A program made the position numbers and the translations under genes. This document shows positions 16,316 to 24,597 of a stretch of DNA of 36,446 nt, in pieces (positions within the stretch are counted from its first letter, which is position 1; every line of letters begins with the position of its first letter). The notes under the pieces are model-generated. The model was given only the letters and a program-made list of their open reading frames with translations, did not search any database and was not told where the DNA came from. The stretch is from assembly GCA_021803205.1 (NCBI GenBank), contig JAJZMB010000063.1, positions 1 to 36,446 on the forward strand, written 5' to 3'. The stretch comes from Bacillota bacterium. GTDB taxonomy: Bacteria; Bacillota; Sulfobacillia; RBS10-35; JAJYVN01.

Positions 16316-16589
16316 TTAGTTGAATTATTGTGGCCGAGCACCTACAGCGTTCCAGGTGGTCGGATCGCCGTCTATCCCGTACAGGCTCGAACGCACGCCG
16401 TTTATCATGGCGGGCGGCCCGGCCGAACCGAGAACCGGGGCGTGCGGTTCCGGGCCAAGCCCGTTCGACCCCTCGCGTCACTCCGACTCCGGTCGAGTGA
16501 GCCGTGGCCACCCACCCGCGGCCCAGAGAGCACCCGGCCGAGCGCGATACCTGGCAGCGCACCCAGGCCCCGTGCTGCAGCGGTCGCCG
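16316..16589. other. intergenic stretch without visible gene
   Basis: Between the secretion-like operon promoter and the glnA terminator. Frames here are short or arginine-rich and lack ribosome binding sites. I see nothing further in it. Confidence 0.5.
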
Positions 16590-16639
16590 GATAATTGCAG
16601 AAGGGACCGCTCTGGCGAGCGGTCCCTTCTGCAATTATC
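16590..16639. terminator. perfect 23-bp hairpin terminator after glnA
   Basis: Arms of 23 bp (16590-16612 and 16617-16639) with a 4-nt loop, GC-rich inside (GGGACCGCTC/GAGCGGTCCC) and AT-rich at the base (GATAATTGCAG/CTGCAATTATC). It starts 14 nt after the glnA stop and works symmetrically. Confidence 0.85.
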
Positions 16640-16652
16640 TCTGTTGCAGTGT

Positions 16653-18077
16653 TCAGATGTCGGAATAGAGCTGGAACTCGTACGGATGCGGGCGCATATT
16701 CACGGGCTGCACTTCACGCGTGATCTTGTAGTCGATGTATGTTTCGAGCAAGCCGGTCGTGAAGACGCCGCCCTCCAGCAGAAACTCGTGGTCGTGCTCC
16801 AGAGCGTGCAGAGACTCGGCCAAAGAGCCGGGCACCGTCTTGATCCTGGCCAACTCGTCCCTGGACAATTCATACAGGTCCGCATCCACCGGGGCGGGCG
16901 GCTCGATTTCTCGCCGGATACCGTCCAGCCCGGCCATGAGTAGCGCAGAAAAGGCCAGGTATGGATTGGCGCTGGGATCCGGGCAACGGAACTCGACGCG
17001 CTTGGCCTTGGGGTTGTCCGAATACATCGGAATGCGCACACAGGCCGAACGATTGCGTTGGCTGTACACCAGATTGACAGGTGCCTCAAATCCGGGCACC
17101 AGGCGCTTGTAGCTGTTGGTGCTGGGTGCATTGAATGCAAGTAACGCGGGCGCGTGGGCGATGAGGCCGCCGATGTAGTGCCGGGCCATATCTGACAGAC
17201 CCGCGTACTGCGCGCCGTCATAAAAGAGCGGTTGACCATCCTTCCAGAGGCTCTGATGCACATGCATACCAGAGCCATTGTCCCCATACATGGGCTTGGG
17301 CATGAAGATCGCCGTGAGCCCGAACGTTCGCGCCACGTTGCGGATCACGTGCTTGTACTTCATGCAATTATCGCCCATCTGCAGGAGTGTGCTGAAGCGC
17401 ATATCGATCTCGCATTGGCCAGCCGTTGCGACCTCGTGGTGATGGATTTCGATGGGAATGCCGGCTTCCATCAACTTCAGGACGATTTCGTTCCGTACGT
17501 CCAGCAACGTATCACTGGGCGGTACCGGGAAATAGCCCTCCTTATGCCGGATCTTGTAACCGGGGTTGCCACCCGGTTCCTCGCGGCCAGCGTTCCAGAT
17601 GCCCTCTCGGGAATCGACGGAGTAAAAGGCGCCGTTGACGCTGGAACCGTAGCGGATGTCATCGAATAGAAAGAACTCGATTTCGGGACCGAAGAAAGCC
17701 GTATCGGCCACACCTGACCGGCGGAGATAGGCCTCCGCCTTCTTGGCGATACTGCGAGGATCACGCTCATAGGGCGTCCGGGTCATGGGATCCGCCACAT
17801 CGCAGATCAGGCTGAGAGTGGGGACTTTAGCGGCCGGATCCACGAAGGCGGTGTCGGGATCGGGCATCAACAGCATGTCGCTCTCATTGATCTTCTGAAA
17901 TCCGCGGATACTCGAACCGTCGAAGCCCAGGCCATCCGTGAACGCATCCTCCTCGAACGCGCTCACTGGACGACTGATATGCTGCCACATCCCGGGTAGG
18001 TCCACCAGCTTGAGATCGACGAACTGGATACCTTTGTCCCGGATCATCCCGAAGACGCGATCGGCACCGCCAGCGAT
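16653..18077 (-). CDS. glnA: glutamine synthetase type I (GSI-beta-like)
   Basis: Makes glutamine from glutamate, ammonia and ATP. The roughly 474-residue protein carries [77 protein letters not shown] and [10 protein letters not shown]. It is closer to the E. coli GSI-beta form than to Bacillus GSI-alpha: it has the extra internal segments and keeps the tyrosine at the adenylylation-site position ([10 protein letters not shown]). The start is non-standard: a full AAGGAGG at 18086-18092 is followed after 8 nt by ATC (18077). GTG 18116 or the internal ATG at 18047 are alternatives. Divergent from glnR with a GlnR-type box between. Confidence 0.95.
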   Translation of the reverse strand: MAGGADRVFGMIRDKGIQFVDLKLVDLPGMWQHISRPVSAFEEDAFTDGLGFDGSSIRGFQKINESDMLLMPDPDTAFVDPAAKVPTLSLICDVADPMTRTPYERDPRSIAKKAEAYLRRSGVADTAFFGPEIEFFLFDDIRYGSSVNGAFYSVDSREGIWNAGREEPGGNPGYKIRHKEGYFPVPPSDTLLDVRNEIVLKLMEAGIPIEIHHHEVATAGQCEIDMRFSTLLQMGDNCMKYKHVIRNVARTFGLTAIFMPKPMYGDNGSGMHVHQSLWKDGQPLFYDGAQYAGLSDMARHYIGGLIAHAPALLAFNAPSTNSYKRLVPGFEAPVNLVYSQRNRSACVRIPMYSDNPKAKRVEFRCPDPSANPYLAFSALLMAGLDGIRREIEPPAPVDADLYELSRDELARIKTVPGSLAESLHALEHDHEFLLEGGVFTTGLLETYIDYKITREVQPVNMRPHPYEFQLYSDI

Positions 18078-18141
18078 GGATATCGCCTCCTTAGGCTTCC
18101 GGCCGGCGGGTCGCACCCAAGTCGGCCGAATGATCACACTC

Positions 18142-18170
18142 AGTCTATGGAGAGACGGACCAAGGGTCAA
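18142..18170 (-). promoter_or_regulatory. glnA promoter
   Basis: Minus strand: TTGACC (18165-18170), 17-nt spacer, TAGACT (18142-18147). The GlnR-type box lies just upstream of the -35. Confidence 0.6.
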
Positions 18171-18175
18171 TGAAA

Positions 18176-18192
18176 TGTCATGTTTTATAACA
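18176..18192. promoter_or_regulatory. GlnR/TnrA-type operator
   Basis: TGTCATGTTTTATAACA matches the consensus TGTNA-N7-TNACA exactly, and on both strands because it is palindromic. It sits 5 bp upstream of the glnA -35 box and about 95 bp before glnR, as expected for nitrogen control of both genes. Confidence 0.8.
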
Positions 18193-18287
18193 CAAGATCC
18201 GCTTTCCGTCCGGAAACTTGACACAAAGTTGCTCTATGCCGGTGGATGCGCGTTAAATTGCGGCCAGAAGTCCCAAATGGGAGGCGC

Positions 18288-18713
18288 ATGACCGGCGTGG
18301 CCTTCGAGGTACGGGACGACATGCCGGTGTATACGATCGGGCGCGTCGTCGACCTGACGGGTCTATCCGCCCGCCAGGTGCGATATTACGAGAAGAAGAA
18401 TCTGATCAGTCCGGCACGGACTGCCGGCAACCAGCGGCTGTACTCGCGGGACCAGGTGCACCTGTTGCAGTTGGTGAAGCGTCTGCTGGAAGAGGGCTAT
18501 ACGCTCACCAACATTCAGGGCTTGGTCAAGGAATACGGCCGGCACCGGGCGACAACGCTGGAGGATTACCCGTCCCGAGAGGCCTTCCGGCGGGAGGAGC
18601 CGGCATCTCTGTACCCGCTGCACAATCGCGCACGCCTGCTGGAGATCTTGGACCGGCTCGAACGGCGCGATTCGGGGCGGCAGGAACGCACCCAGCAACC
18701 GCCGTTGCGCTAA
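18288..18713 (+). CDS. glnR: GlnR-like MerR-family regulator
   Basis: A 141-residue transcription factor. The N-terminal winged helix has YTIGRVVDLTGLSARQVRYYEKKNLISPAR split over the helix-turn-helix and first wing, followed by NQRLYSRDQVHLL and a dimerisation helix, all typical of GlnR/TnrA. The C-terminal tail is polar and Arg/Glu-rich, compatible with the GlnR autoinhibitory tail that contacts glutamine synthetase. ATG at 18288 lies 3 nt after GGGAGG; a GTG three codons on is an alternative. Divergent from glnA with a GlnR-type box between, so it probably represses itself and glnA when nitrogen is ample. Confidence 0.88.
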   Translation: MTGVAFEVRDDMPVYTIGRVVDLTGLSARQVRYYEKKNLISPARTAGNQRLYSRDQVHLLQLVKRLLEEGYTLTNIQGLVKEYGRHRATTLEDYPSREAFRREEPASLYPLHNRARLLEILDRLERRDSGRQERTQQPPLR

Positions 18714-18870
18714 CGGATGCTTGCTGGGCGCAGGGTACAAAGCGCGCGCGCATACAACGGTTGCGCGTCAGGTTTCCGGCACCAAGCCCCGGCCCGGCCT
18801 CAGGGGGTTTCCGTGCGAACGCCGCGGGCGCCGGGTCGCAGCGACATGCCCTCCGGCCACGCCGTCGGGG

Positions 18871-19173
18871 CTAACGGCGGGCGGCCCGCCCCACTTCGAA
18901 CACCGTCAAGCAAGTCAGCGCACCGACGCCCATGGCCACCAGCACCGTCTCCCCGAAGGCGAAACGAACCGACTGCCAGTACGCAGAGGGCACCTGGGAG
19001 CCGGGGACCGCCCAATAGCTGCCCAAATAGGCATGCTGAAACATTGTGAAGGTACCCGACAGCAGGCGCCAACCGATCAGCACACCGGCCCCCGAAATCC
19101 CGGCGGGCACCCACTCCCCGCGCGACCACCGCCAGGCGGCAAGTCGGCGCCCCCGCCCCTTCAAACCGGGCAT
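18871..19173 (-). CDS. small membrane protein, unknown function
   Basis: A 100-residue protein: a basic N-terminus (GLKGRGRRLAAWRWSRGEW), a membrane helix around residues 24-42, a loop, and a second helix around 72-92 (GETVLVAMGVGALTCLTVF). ATG at 19173 has GGGAG 6 nt upstream, a good site. It follows the prenyltransferase gene by 200 nt on the same strand. No family recognised. Confidence 0.6.
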   Translation of the reverse strand: MPGLKGRGRRLAAWRWSRGEWVPAGISGAGVLIGWRLLSGTFTMFQHAYLGSYWAVPGSQVPSAYWQSVRFAFGETVLVAMGVGALTCLTVFEVGRAARR

Positions 19174-19373
19174 ATGCCACTCCCCCGTGCCGCGCGTTAC
19201 CCACACCTCGTAGCGGCGGGATATGGGCGCGGGTAGGCTATGCTTTGAGCCCGTGGGGGGTTCTTCGCCATCTGTATCGCGCTGGTACAAGAAAGTTTTG
19301 GCGCCCAGGGGTCGCCGGGGCATTGACCTCACAACCCAGGGCCTCTTCCGCAGCCGTTGCCGACTCGCCAGGA

Positions 19374-20303
19374 TCAGCGAGCGCCGCTGGCGAGCAGAAC
19401 ACACAGCGCGGCGATGACGAAGCCGGCGGCATTGAGCAAGAAGGCCCTGTCTTGAAATATGGCGCTTTCCGGTGCCCCCCCCAGGGACCGGCTCTCCACC
19501 ATGTGCTGATAGTGGAACAGACCGTAGATCACAAATGGCAGTGTAACCAGCATCCACGGGCTGTGTGGACCTTGGGCAGCATACAGCGAATAGCTCATCA
19601 GCGTCGTGGCCATGACCACTTGCATGAAGGTGCGAACAAGATTCGGCTCATAAACGAGGGCCGCCCGACGATAGACCCGCTCCTCAGGGGCGAGATGGAC
19701 GGCGTCGGACCATCTCTTGCCGAGCGACAGGTAGAGGGCGACCAGGTACGTGCATACCAGCAGCCAGGGGGATGCCACCACATGCAGCGCCGCCGTGCCG
19801 GCGAGGGCCCGCAGCACGAACCCCGCAGCCACGGTCAGGGCATCCCACAGGGAAACGTGCTTCAGGCCGAACGAATAAACGATGTTCAGGCCGAGATAGA
19901 CACTCGCAATACCAAAGAAATCCCAACCCAGACCCAAAGAAGCAGCCAGCCCTCCGACCCCCAGCCCGATCGCCAGCGACAGGCCGACCGCGGCGGGCAC
20001 CACTCCGCTGGCGATCGGACGAAACCGCTTGCGCGGGTGAAGCCGGTCCCGGTCTCGATCAACGTAATCGTTCAAGCAGTAAACGGCGCTCGACAGTACG
20101 CAGAAAACAGCGAAGGCCCACAGAGCCAGCAGGATGCCGTGGGGGTAGAGAAACGCGCGCGCGAAGACCAGCCCTGCAAAAACGAAGACGTTCTTTATCC
20201 ATTGCTGAGGCCGCATCGTGCGCAAGATGCCCGCCGGCAGTCCGCCGGTCTGCCCCACGCGCGCCGGGCGCGGCAAGAGGAATACCGGCTCCGGCCTCGA
20301 CAT
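19374..20303 (-). CDS. UbiA-family prenyltransferase, DPPR-synthase-like
   Basis: A 309-residue polytopic membrane protein with about nine helices. The first aspartate motif is NDYVDRDRDRLHPRKRFRPI, near residues 85-104, and RPQQWIKNVFVFAGLVF precedes it. This opening and the HP(x)KRxRPIASG motif are characteristic of decaprenyl-phosphate phosphoribosyltransferase-like enzymes (transfer of phosphoribosyl-PP to a polyprenyl phosphate) rather than quinone or heme prenyltransferases. The second motif is less clear. ATG 20303 is preceded by GGGCAGGG. No arabinan or decaprenyl-ribose genes are nearby, so the substrate is unproven. Confidence 0.85.
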   Translation of the reverse strand: MSRPEPVFLLPRPARVGQTGGLPAGILRTMRPQQWIKNVFVFAGLVFARAFLYPHGILLALWAFAVFCVLSSAVYCLNDYVDRDRDRLHPRKRFRPIASGVVPAAVGLSLAIGLGVGGLAASLGLGWDFFGIASVYLGLNIVYSFGLKHVSLWDALTVAAGFVLRALAGTAALHVVASPWLLVCTYLVALYLSLGKRWSDAVHLAPEERVYRRAALVYEPNLVRTFMQVVMATTLMSYSLYAAQGPHSPWMLVTLPFVIYGLFHYQHMVESRSLGGAPESAIFQDRAFLLNAAGFVIAALCVLLASGAR

Positions 20304-20426
20304 GCGGCATCCCTGCCCTTCCGCCGCGGCGTCATCGGCCCCACCCCACACACGCAAACCCGGCGCGCACCGTAAACCGACGCCGCTCCCGCCCGTATCA
20401 CACACGCCATCCAATTTCAGTGTTCT

Positions 20427-20693
20427 TCACCCGGAGCCCGAACCCCTCCATGGGGCCCCGCTCATGAGCCGGCGAGCGGGGCCCGGTACGACCCGGACGG
20501 TCCACCCGATCGCCGGCGGACCGCACCGTAGTATCACTGATTTGTTGTCAATGACAGTCGGCAAGCCCATTACTCGGAGCCCTCTTCCCAGGGACGACCA
20601 GATAACGAAGCCGCTGAAGGGCTCCGCCACCCTGAAAGCACCCGTTGTCACGACCATGTCGGTGGCCACTCGGTCGCCCACCGCGGAGGGCAT
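20427..20693 (-). CDS. possible small protein of 88 residues
   Basis: Starts 2 nt after the aquaporin stop (TAACCATG), which suggests coupling. The composition is protein-like in the first 60 residues (GDRVATDMVVTTGAFRVAEP, then LPTVIDNKSVI), but the end is Pro/Arg/Gly-rich and a strong hairpin lies inside it. No family recognised; it may be chance. Confidence 0.3.
   Translation of the reverse strand: MPSAVGDRVATDMVVTTGAFRVAEPFSGFVIWSSLGRGLRVMGLPTVIDNKSVILRCGPPAIGWTVRVVPGPARRLMSGAPWRGSGSG
20453..20484. terminator. 11-bp GC hairpin
   Basis: GGGCCCCGCTC, a 10-nt loop, GAGCGGGGCCC. No T-run on either side. It could end the aquaporin transcript or be an mRNA structure inside the doubtful 88-residue frame. 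Confidence 0.35.
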
Positions 20694-20695
20694 GG

Positions 20696-21427
20696 TTAGC
20701 GCTTTCCACCCGCCCGACCGCCGCGTCGCCCGGCGCGCGCACCTCCAGCCGGTGGCGCCGGCGGCTGGAGAGCAGTCGCCGGCGGCGTCTGAAAAAAGTA
20801 CCGGTACACCAAGCTGGCAATGAGCGCACCAGCAATCGGACCCACCCAGTACGCCCAGGCCGCTGCCCACGTGCCGGATACAAGTTCCGGACCGAAGGCG
20901 CGGGCCGGGTTCATGGCCGCCCCCGTCAACGGGCCGGCAGCAAGCACGTCGAATACGACGACCAAGCCGACCCCGAGACCAGCGATCCTGGGCGCCGATG
21001 CATCGACCGCCGTCATCAGCACAGCGGTCATCAGAAAAAATGTGAGGATGCATTCGATCGCGGCGGCATCCAGCGGTCCCACACCCTTACCGGGGGCCGG
21101 GGTGCCCGCCACGACGCCCATGCCGGGAAAGAGCAGGTGCAGCAGCAACGCGGCGACGACAGCGCCAAGCAGCTCAGCCACGATATACAGAGCCGCAGTC
21201 CCGACCTTCAGTTTCCCCAGTGCCCACAGCCCCACCGTGACCGCCGGGTTCAACGCACCGCCCGACACAGCCAGGGTCACGGAGATTCCGATCCCCAATC
21301 CGATCCCGTTGGCAAGGGCGATGTCCAGCAAGGTGGCGTGGGGCCGCATGGCGGCACCTACGCCGGGAAACACAAGAAACATCGTCCCGATGGCTTCCGC
21401 GAGCATCAGCCGCAGCCAGTTGGGCAT
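20696..21427 (-). CDS. aquaporin / MIP-family channel
   Basis: A 243-residue membrane channel with six helices and the two half-helix signatures SGGALNPAVT (near residue 60) and GAAMNPARAFGPE (near 180). The motif next to the second NPA (AGPLTGAAMNPAR) resembles water-channel types more than GlpF, whose signature Asp after the second NPA is absent, so water or a small neutral solute is the likely cargo. The tail is unusually Gly/Arg/Lys-rich and basic. ATG 21427 has AAAGGGG about 8 nt upstream; an ATG eight codons earlier is possible. No glycerol genes lie nearby. Confidence 0.93.
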   Translation of the reverse strand: MPNWLRLMLAEAIGTMFLVFPGVGAAMRPHATLLDIALANGIGLGIGISVTLAVSGGALNPAVTVGLWALGKLKVGTAALYIVAELLGAVVAALLLHLLFPGMGVVAGTPAPGKGVGPLDAAAIECILTFFLMTAVLMTAVDASAPRIAGLGVGLVVVFDVLAAGPLTGAAMNPARAFGPELVSGTWAAAWAYWVGPIAGALIASLVYRYFFQTPPATALQPPAPPAGGARAGRRGGRAGGKR

Positions 21428-21735
21428 CGACCGGTCCCCTTTCCCTTTCATCTGCCGCCTCCGGTGCATCCGCGGGCCTTGGTCCGCTGTTTGCGCACAG
21501 TTCCGAAATCAGCAACGCCGGCCCAGGAGTCGTTGCACCCCGGTGCGGTTCTTCCCTGGACAGCTGGCATGTCCACCCGCTCGATGTGAGCGCAGTTCAT
21601 CGTCCCACCTGCACGTTTCCAGTCAGCCTACGCAAGAATCCACTCTCGCATGGCCACTGTTCTGTTCTGCTGCCTCTTGTTCCCCAAGGGCCCGCGGATC
21701 GCGTCCGTAGGGAAACCGACTCTTGCAAAGCCGGG
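21428..21735. other. intergenic stretch
   Basis: Between the dacF-like stop and the aquaporin start, both on the minus strand. No gene, clear promoter or hairpin stands out. Confidence 0.4.
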
Positions 21736-23013
21736 CTAGAAGGCCCGCACGCGGCGATGCCGGTTCCGGGATCCTGCGCCGCTGATGCCGACCAGGCGCA
21801 GTTCGTGCTCACGTCCCGACCGTCTCCAGACCAACAACCCAACAACGGCAAGGCAAGCGCCAACCACGACACCGGCAATCCGCGCCAGCCGCGCGGCTGC
21901 CGCCCATACGCCCCCTGTCACCGACCCGCCCCGTGCAGGGATGCGCGCCGGTGACGCCGTCCCGCCTCGGATCAGAGTGGCGTTGATCACCGCCTGGCTT
22001 CCACCTGTCCTGGGCCGCTGCGTCCGATCGGCAGCGACGGAAAACGACGCGGGTGCCACCGTCCCCGTGAGACGGGGCGTTACCGCCCCAGATCCATCGG
22101 CGGCCACCAACGCGCCGGCAGCGCTCGGCGGCGCCACGGTCGGCACCGGTCCCCGCGCCGCCGCCAGGCCGATGCCGTAGTCGAGCAGATGCGCCTCGTC
22201 TGTCCAGAATGTGTTCGCCGGCTCCCCCATGAGCACCGCGATCACCGATTGACCGTTCCGCTGCGCGGACCCGACAATGACGTTCATCGCCTCGGAGGTG
22301 TATCCCGTCTTGACGCCATCCGCACCGGGATACTGCGTCAGCAGGGCATTGATGTTGCCGATCAGGCGCGTGCCGTGCCGCGGCCACGCAATGGTGGCGC
22401 TGGTCTTGGCCACTACGCTGCGGATGACCGGGTTGTGCATCGCCACCCAGCCGAGTCTGGCCAGGTCATCGGCGGATGAATAGTGATTTGGCGCGTTCAG
22501 TCCATCGGGATTGGCATAATGCGTGTCCGTCAGCCCGTAAGCAACGGCCGCCTGGTTCATCAGCGAAACAAAGCGCGAGAGCCCCCCGGCCGAATCGACG
22601 GCAATCGCGATGGCCGCGTCGTTGGCGGAAGGCAAAAGCATGCCCTCAAAAAGCTGAAGGTATGTGTACTCGTCTCCGGGACGGAGATAGAGGAGTTCGC
22701 CATAGGCCTGTTTGACCTGTGGCGGCACAATCATGGGCGTGTTCATCTGATCGTGCTCCAACCGCAGCGACACCAACGCGGTCATCAGCTTGGTGGTGCT
22801 GGCCATGGGCAATCGAAGGTGGCCGTTTTCGGACCAGAGCACCCGACCGTCGCGCATGTCCAGGATGGCTGCAGAGCGTGCATGCAACGTCGGCGCGACA
22901 CCCACCGCTCCGGTCGGCGCAGCCGTAGCCGGCGCAGGAAATAGCGCGCACGCGATCCAAAGGCTCAAGCCCACGATACACAAACCAACGCCCGACGTAC
23001 ACCACACGCGCAT
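21736..23013 (-). CDS. D-alanyl-D-alanine carboxypeptidase (DacF-like PBP)
   Basis: A secreted low-molecular-weight penicillin-binding protein trimming peptidoglycan stem peptides. The N-terminal signal peptide runs to about residue 32 (hydrophobic core CIVGLSLWIACALF, end ATAA). The catalytic motifs are STTK (72-75), SAN (129-131) and KTG (235-237). After the catalytic domain comes a Pro/Ala-rich linker and a C-terminal membrane helix (about 378-399, GVVVGACLAVVGLLVW) with a basic end, so it is membrane-anchored. The length of 425 fits DacF/DacB-type enzymes of Bacillota. The start is chosen by the signal peptide; no strong ribosome binding site. It lies 37 nt downstream of the kinase-like gene. 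Confidence 0.93.
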   Translation of the reverse strand: MRVWCTSGVGLCIVGLSLWIACALFPAPATAAPTGAVGVAPTLHARSAAILDMRDGRVLWSENGHLRLPMASTTKLMTALVSLRLEHDQMNTPMIVPPQVKQAYGELLYLRPGDEYTYLQLFEGMLLPSANDAAIAIAVDSAGGLSRFVSLMNQAAVAYGLTDTHYANPDGLNAPNHYSSADDLARLGWVAMHNPVIRSVVAKTSATIAWPRHGTRLIGNINALLTQYPGADGVKTGYTSEAMNVIVGSAQRNGQSVIAVLMGEPANTFWTDEAHLLDYGIGLAAARGPVPTVAPPSAAGALVAADGSGAVTPRLTGTVAPASFSVAADRTQRPRTGGSQAVINATLIRGGTASPARIPARGGSVTGGVWAAAARLARIAGVVVGACLAVVGLLVWRRSGREHELRLVGISGAGSRNRHRRVRAF

Positions 23014-23050
23014 GCCGGCAACCACCGATGCCGCGTCGGACTGTTCGGTC

Positions 23051-23860
23051 CTAGCCCGCACCACCCCGCCCCAGATCGCCGCCTGCAGATCCTTCTCTGA
23101 GGCCTTGGACACCGAGGCCGCCCTCCCATTGGCGACTAGGCCCTGTCGCCGCCCTGAGCAACAACTCCGGACAGGCGCCCTCATGGGCCAAGCGAACACC
23201 CGCTTGATTGGCCAATGCCTGCAACACCGCAGATTCAATACCTGAATCCATGGGTGCAAGAACACCGGCACGGCTACGCAGCATGCATTCCCGACCGAGC
23301 ACATCGAGGGAATGCATGCGAATACTCACGTCGCCACCGTTCGCACACGCCTCCGCCACCAGCCGACTCTCTGGCGGACACCGATCCACCACCCAGCGCA
23401 GCAAGTGGAGCACCAACACACGCAACGCGGACGCGCAACCGACGACTCGCGGCAGATCGGGATCCTGGCGCATCTCCAAGTGCACGCCGCGCGCACTGCA
23501 GTACGCCCAGGCCCCGGCGACAGCTGTCTCCAAAGCCTCCGCAGCATCGGCGTCCGTGGACGGACCACGGCTCCCGTGGGTATAGCGTAACATCTCGTCC
23601 ATCAGGTGCGCCGCGCGCATCGCGCCGCGCCAGGCCCGTTCCAGCAAATCGCTCTGAACACCCTCAGCCGCGGCGCGGGCCAGTTGCACGGACGCAACGA
23701 CAACGGTGAGCTGATTCTTCAAGTCGTGGGCAATGCCTTCCGCCAATTCTGCGACAGCCAGACGCTGCACGTAGCCGACGCGCTCTTCGACCGTCAACAA
23801 CGCCGTCGGACACCCCCCGCAGTCCTCCGAAAACAACACCTCGCTTGCCTCTGGCGCCAT
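23051..23860 (-). CDS. histidine-kinase-like protein with no recognisable ATP site
   Basis: About 269 residues, soluble. The phosphoacceptor helix is canonical: AELAEGIAHDLKNQLTVV with the histidine near residue 45. A second long helix follows (LMDEMLRYTHG). The region matching the ATP-binding domain is degenerate: where the N-box should read NLLxNA it has LHLLRWVVDRC, no DxGxG motif follows, and no GxGLGL motif is present before the C-terminus. It may act as a phosphotransferase like Spo0B, or as a dead kinase. The start is uncertain: ATG 23860, or GTG seven codons later behind AGAGG. Upstream of the dacF-like gene on the same strand. Confidence 0.7.
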   Translation of the reverse strand: MAPEASEVLFSEDCGGCPTALLTVEERVGYVQRLAVAELAEGIAHDLKNQLTVVVASVQLARAAAEGVQSDLLERAWRGAMRAAHLMDEMLRYTHGSRGPSTDADAAEALETAVAGAWAYCSARGVHLEMRQDPDLPRVVGCASALRVLVLHLLRWVVDRCPPESRLVAEACANGGDVSIRMHSLDVLGRECMLRSRAGVLAPMDSGIESAVLQALANQAGVRLAHEGACPELLLRAATGPSRQWEGGLGVQGLREGSAGGDLGRGGAG

Positions 23861-24597
23861 CGAGGCGATGGATACGGTGCCTCGCACATCACCGAAGACC
23901 TGTTTTGCAGCGGCGGTCGTCCGTCTGGCGCCGTCCCTCACCCCGCACCCCCGCCCGCGTGACCATGTAGTACTCGCCACACCAATGATCCCTGCAGACA
24001 CCATCCCTCCATGGACATCTGGGCACCTCACAATGGCGCGCCGGTCATTCCAGGGCAACGCGGCCCCGCCGATGCGCGCTGTCACTGTCGAGATTTCATG
24101 AGGCCTAGTCGGCATTCCTGCCGCGACGCGGGCTGTCGCCAGCGAATGTCATCGACAGCGATCGGGCCAATACGAGCCTGTGCGACACGCGTTCCTCATG
24201 CGCAACATGGCCCTGCCTTTGCAGGCCGAGATCCTTCGCCGATCGACGACCGACTGGCTCGATTTTCTGAGGTCTTCCCGGCGGAGGCCCGGGCCCACTC
24301 GCCGTTCCGGGTCGCGATCGCGGGAAGACGCCCGGCTGGGAGCTCTCGGCCTCCGGCGCACGCTTTGGGCGCACTTCGGCCGGACGGTGCGCCTGAGTCA
24401 CGTCCGGAGGACGCGAGCGAGCGGCCCCAATGCCCGAGACCACCACACCGAACGCACGCCCTCCGCCCGACCCCACCTTTCGGAGAACCGGGCGGCCGAG
24501 CCCAACGTCGGTTTTTGCATTGGATGCGCCCATCGACCGACCGGATGACGGCAGTGCTCGGCATCTTCGTGCAGCGGCATGCCGCACCAGCGCCGTC
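23861..24597. other. 737-bp stretch without a clear gene
   Basis: It separates the HtrA-like gene from the kinase-like gene. A minus-strand frame from GTG near 24480 to 24105 (about 125 residues, hydrophilic, Pro/Arg-rich) and a plus-strand frame at 24180-24548 are open, but neither has a good ribosome binding site or a recognisable family. Composition stays GC-rich with several short inverted repeats. Confidence 0.4.

Noticed and set aside
24180..24548. Plus-strand frame of 122 codons beginning MRHAFLMRN
   Set aside because: No ribosome binding site, Arg-rich composition that comes with GC-rich non-coding DNA, and an equally open frame on the other strand.
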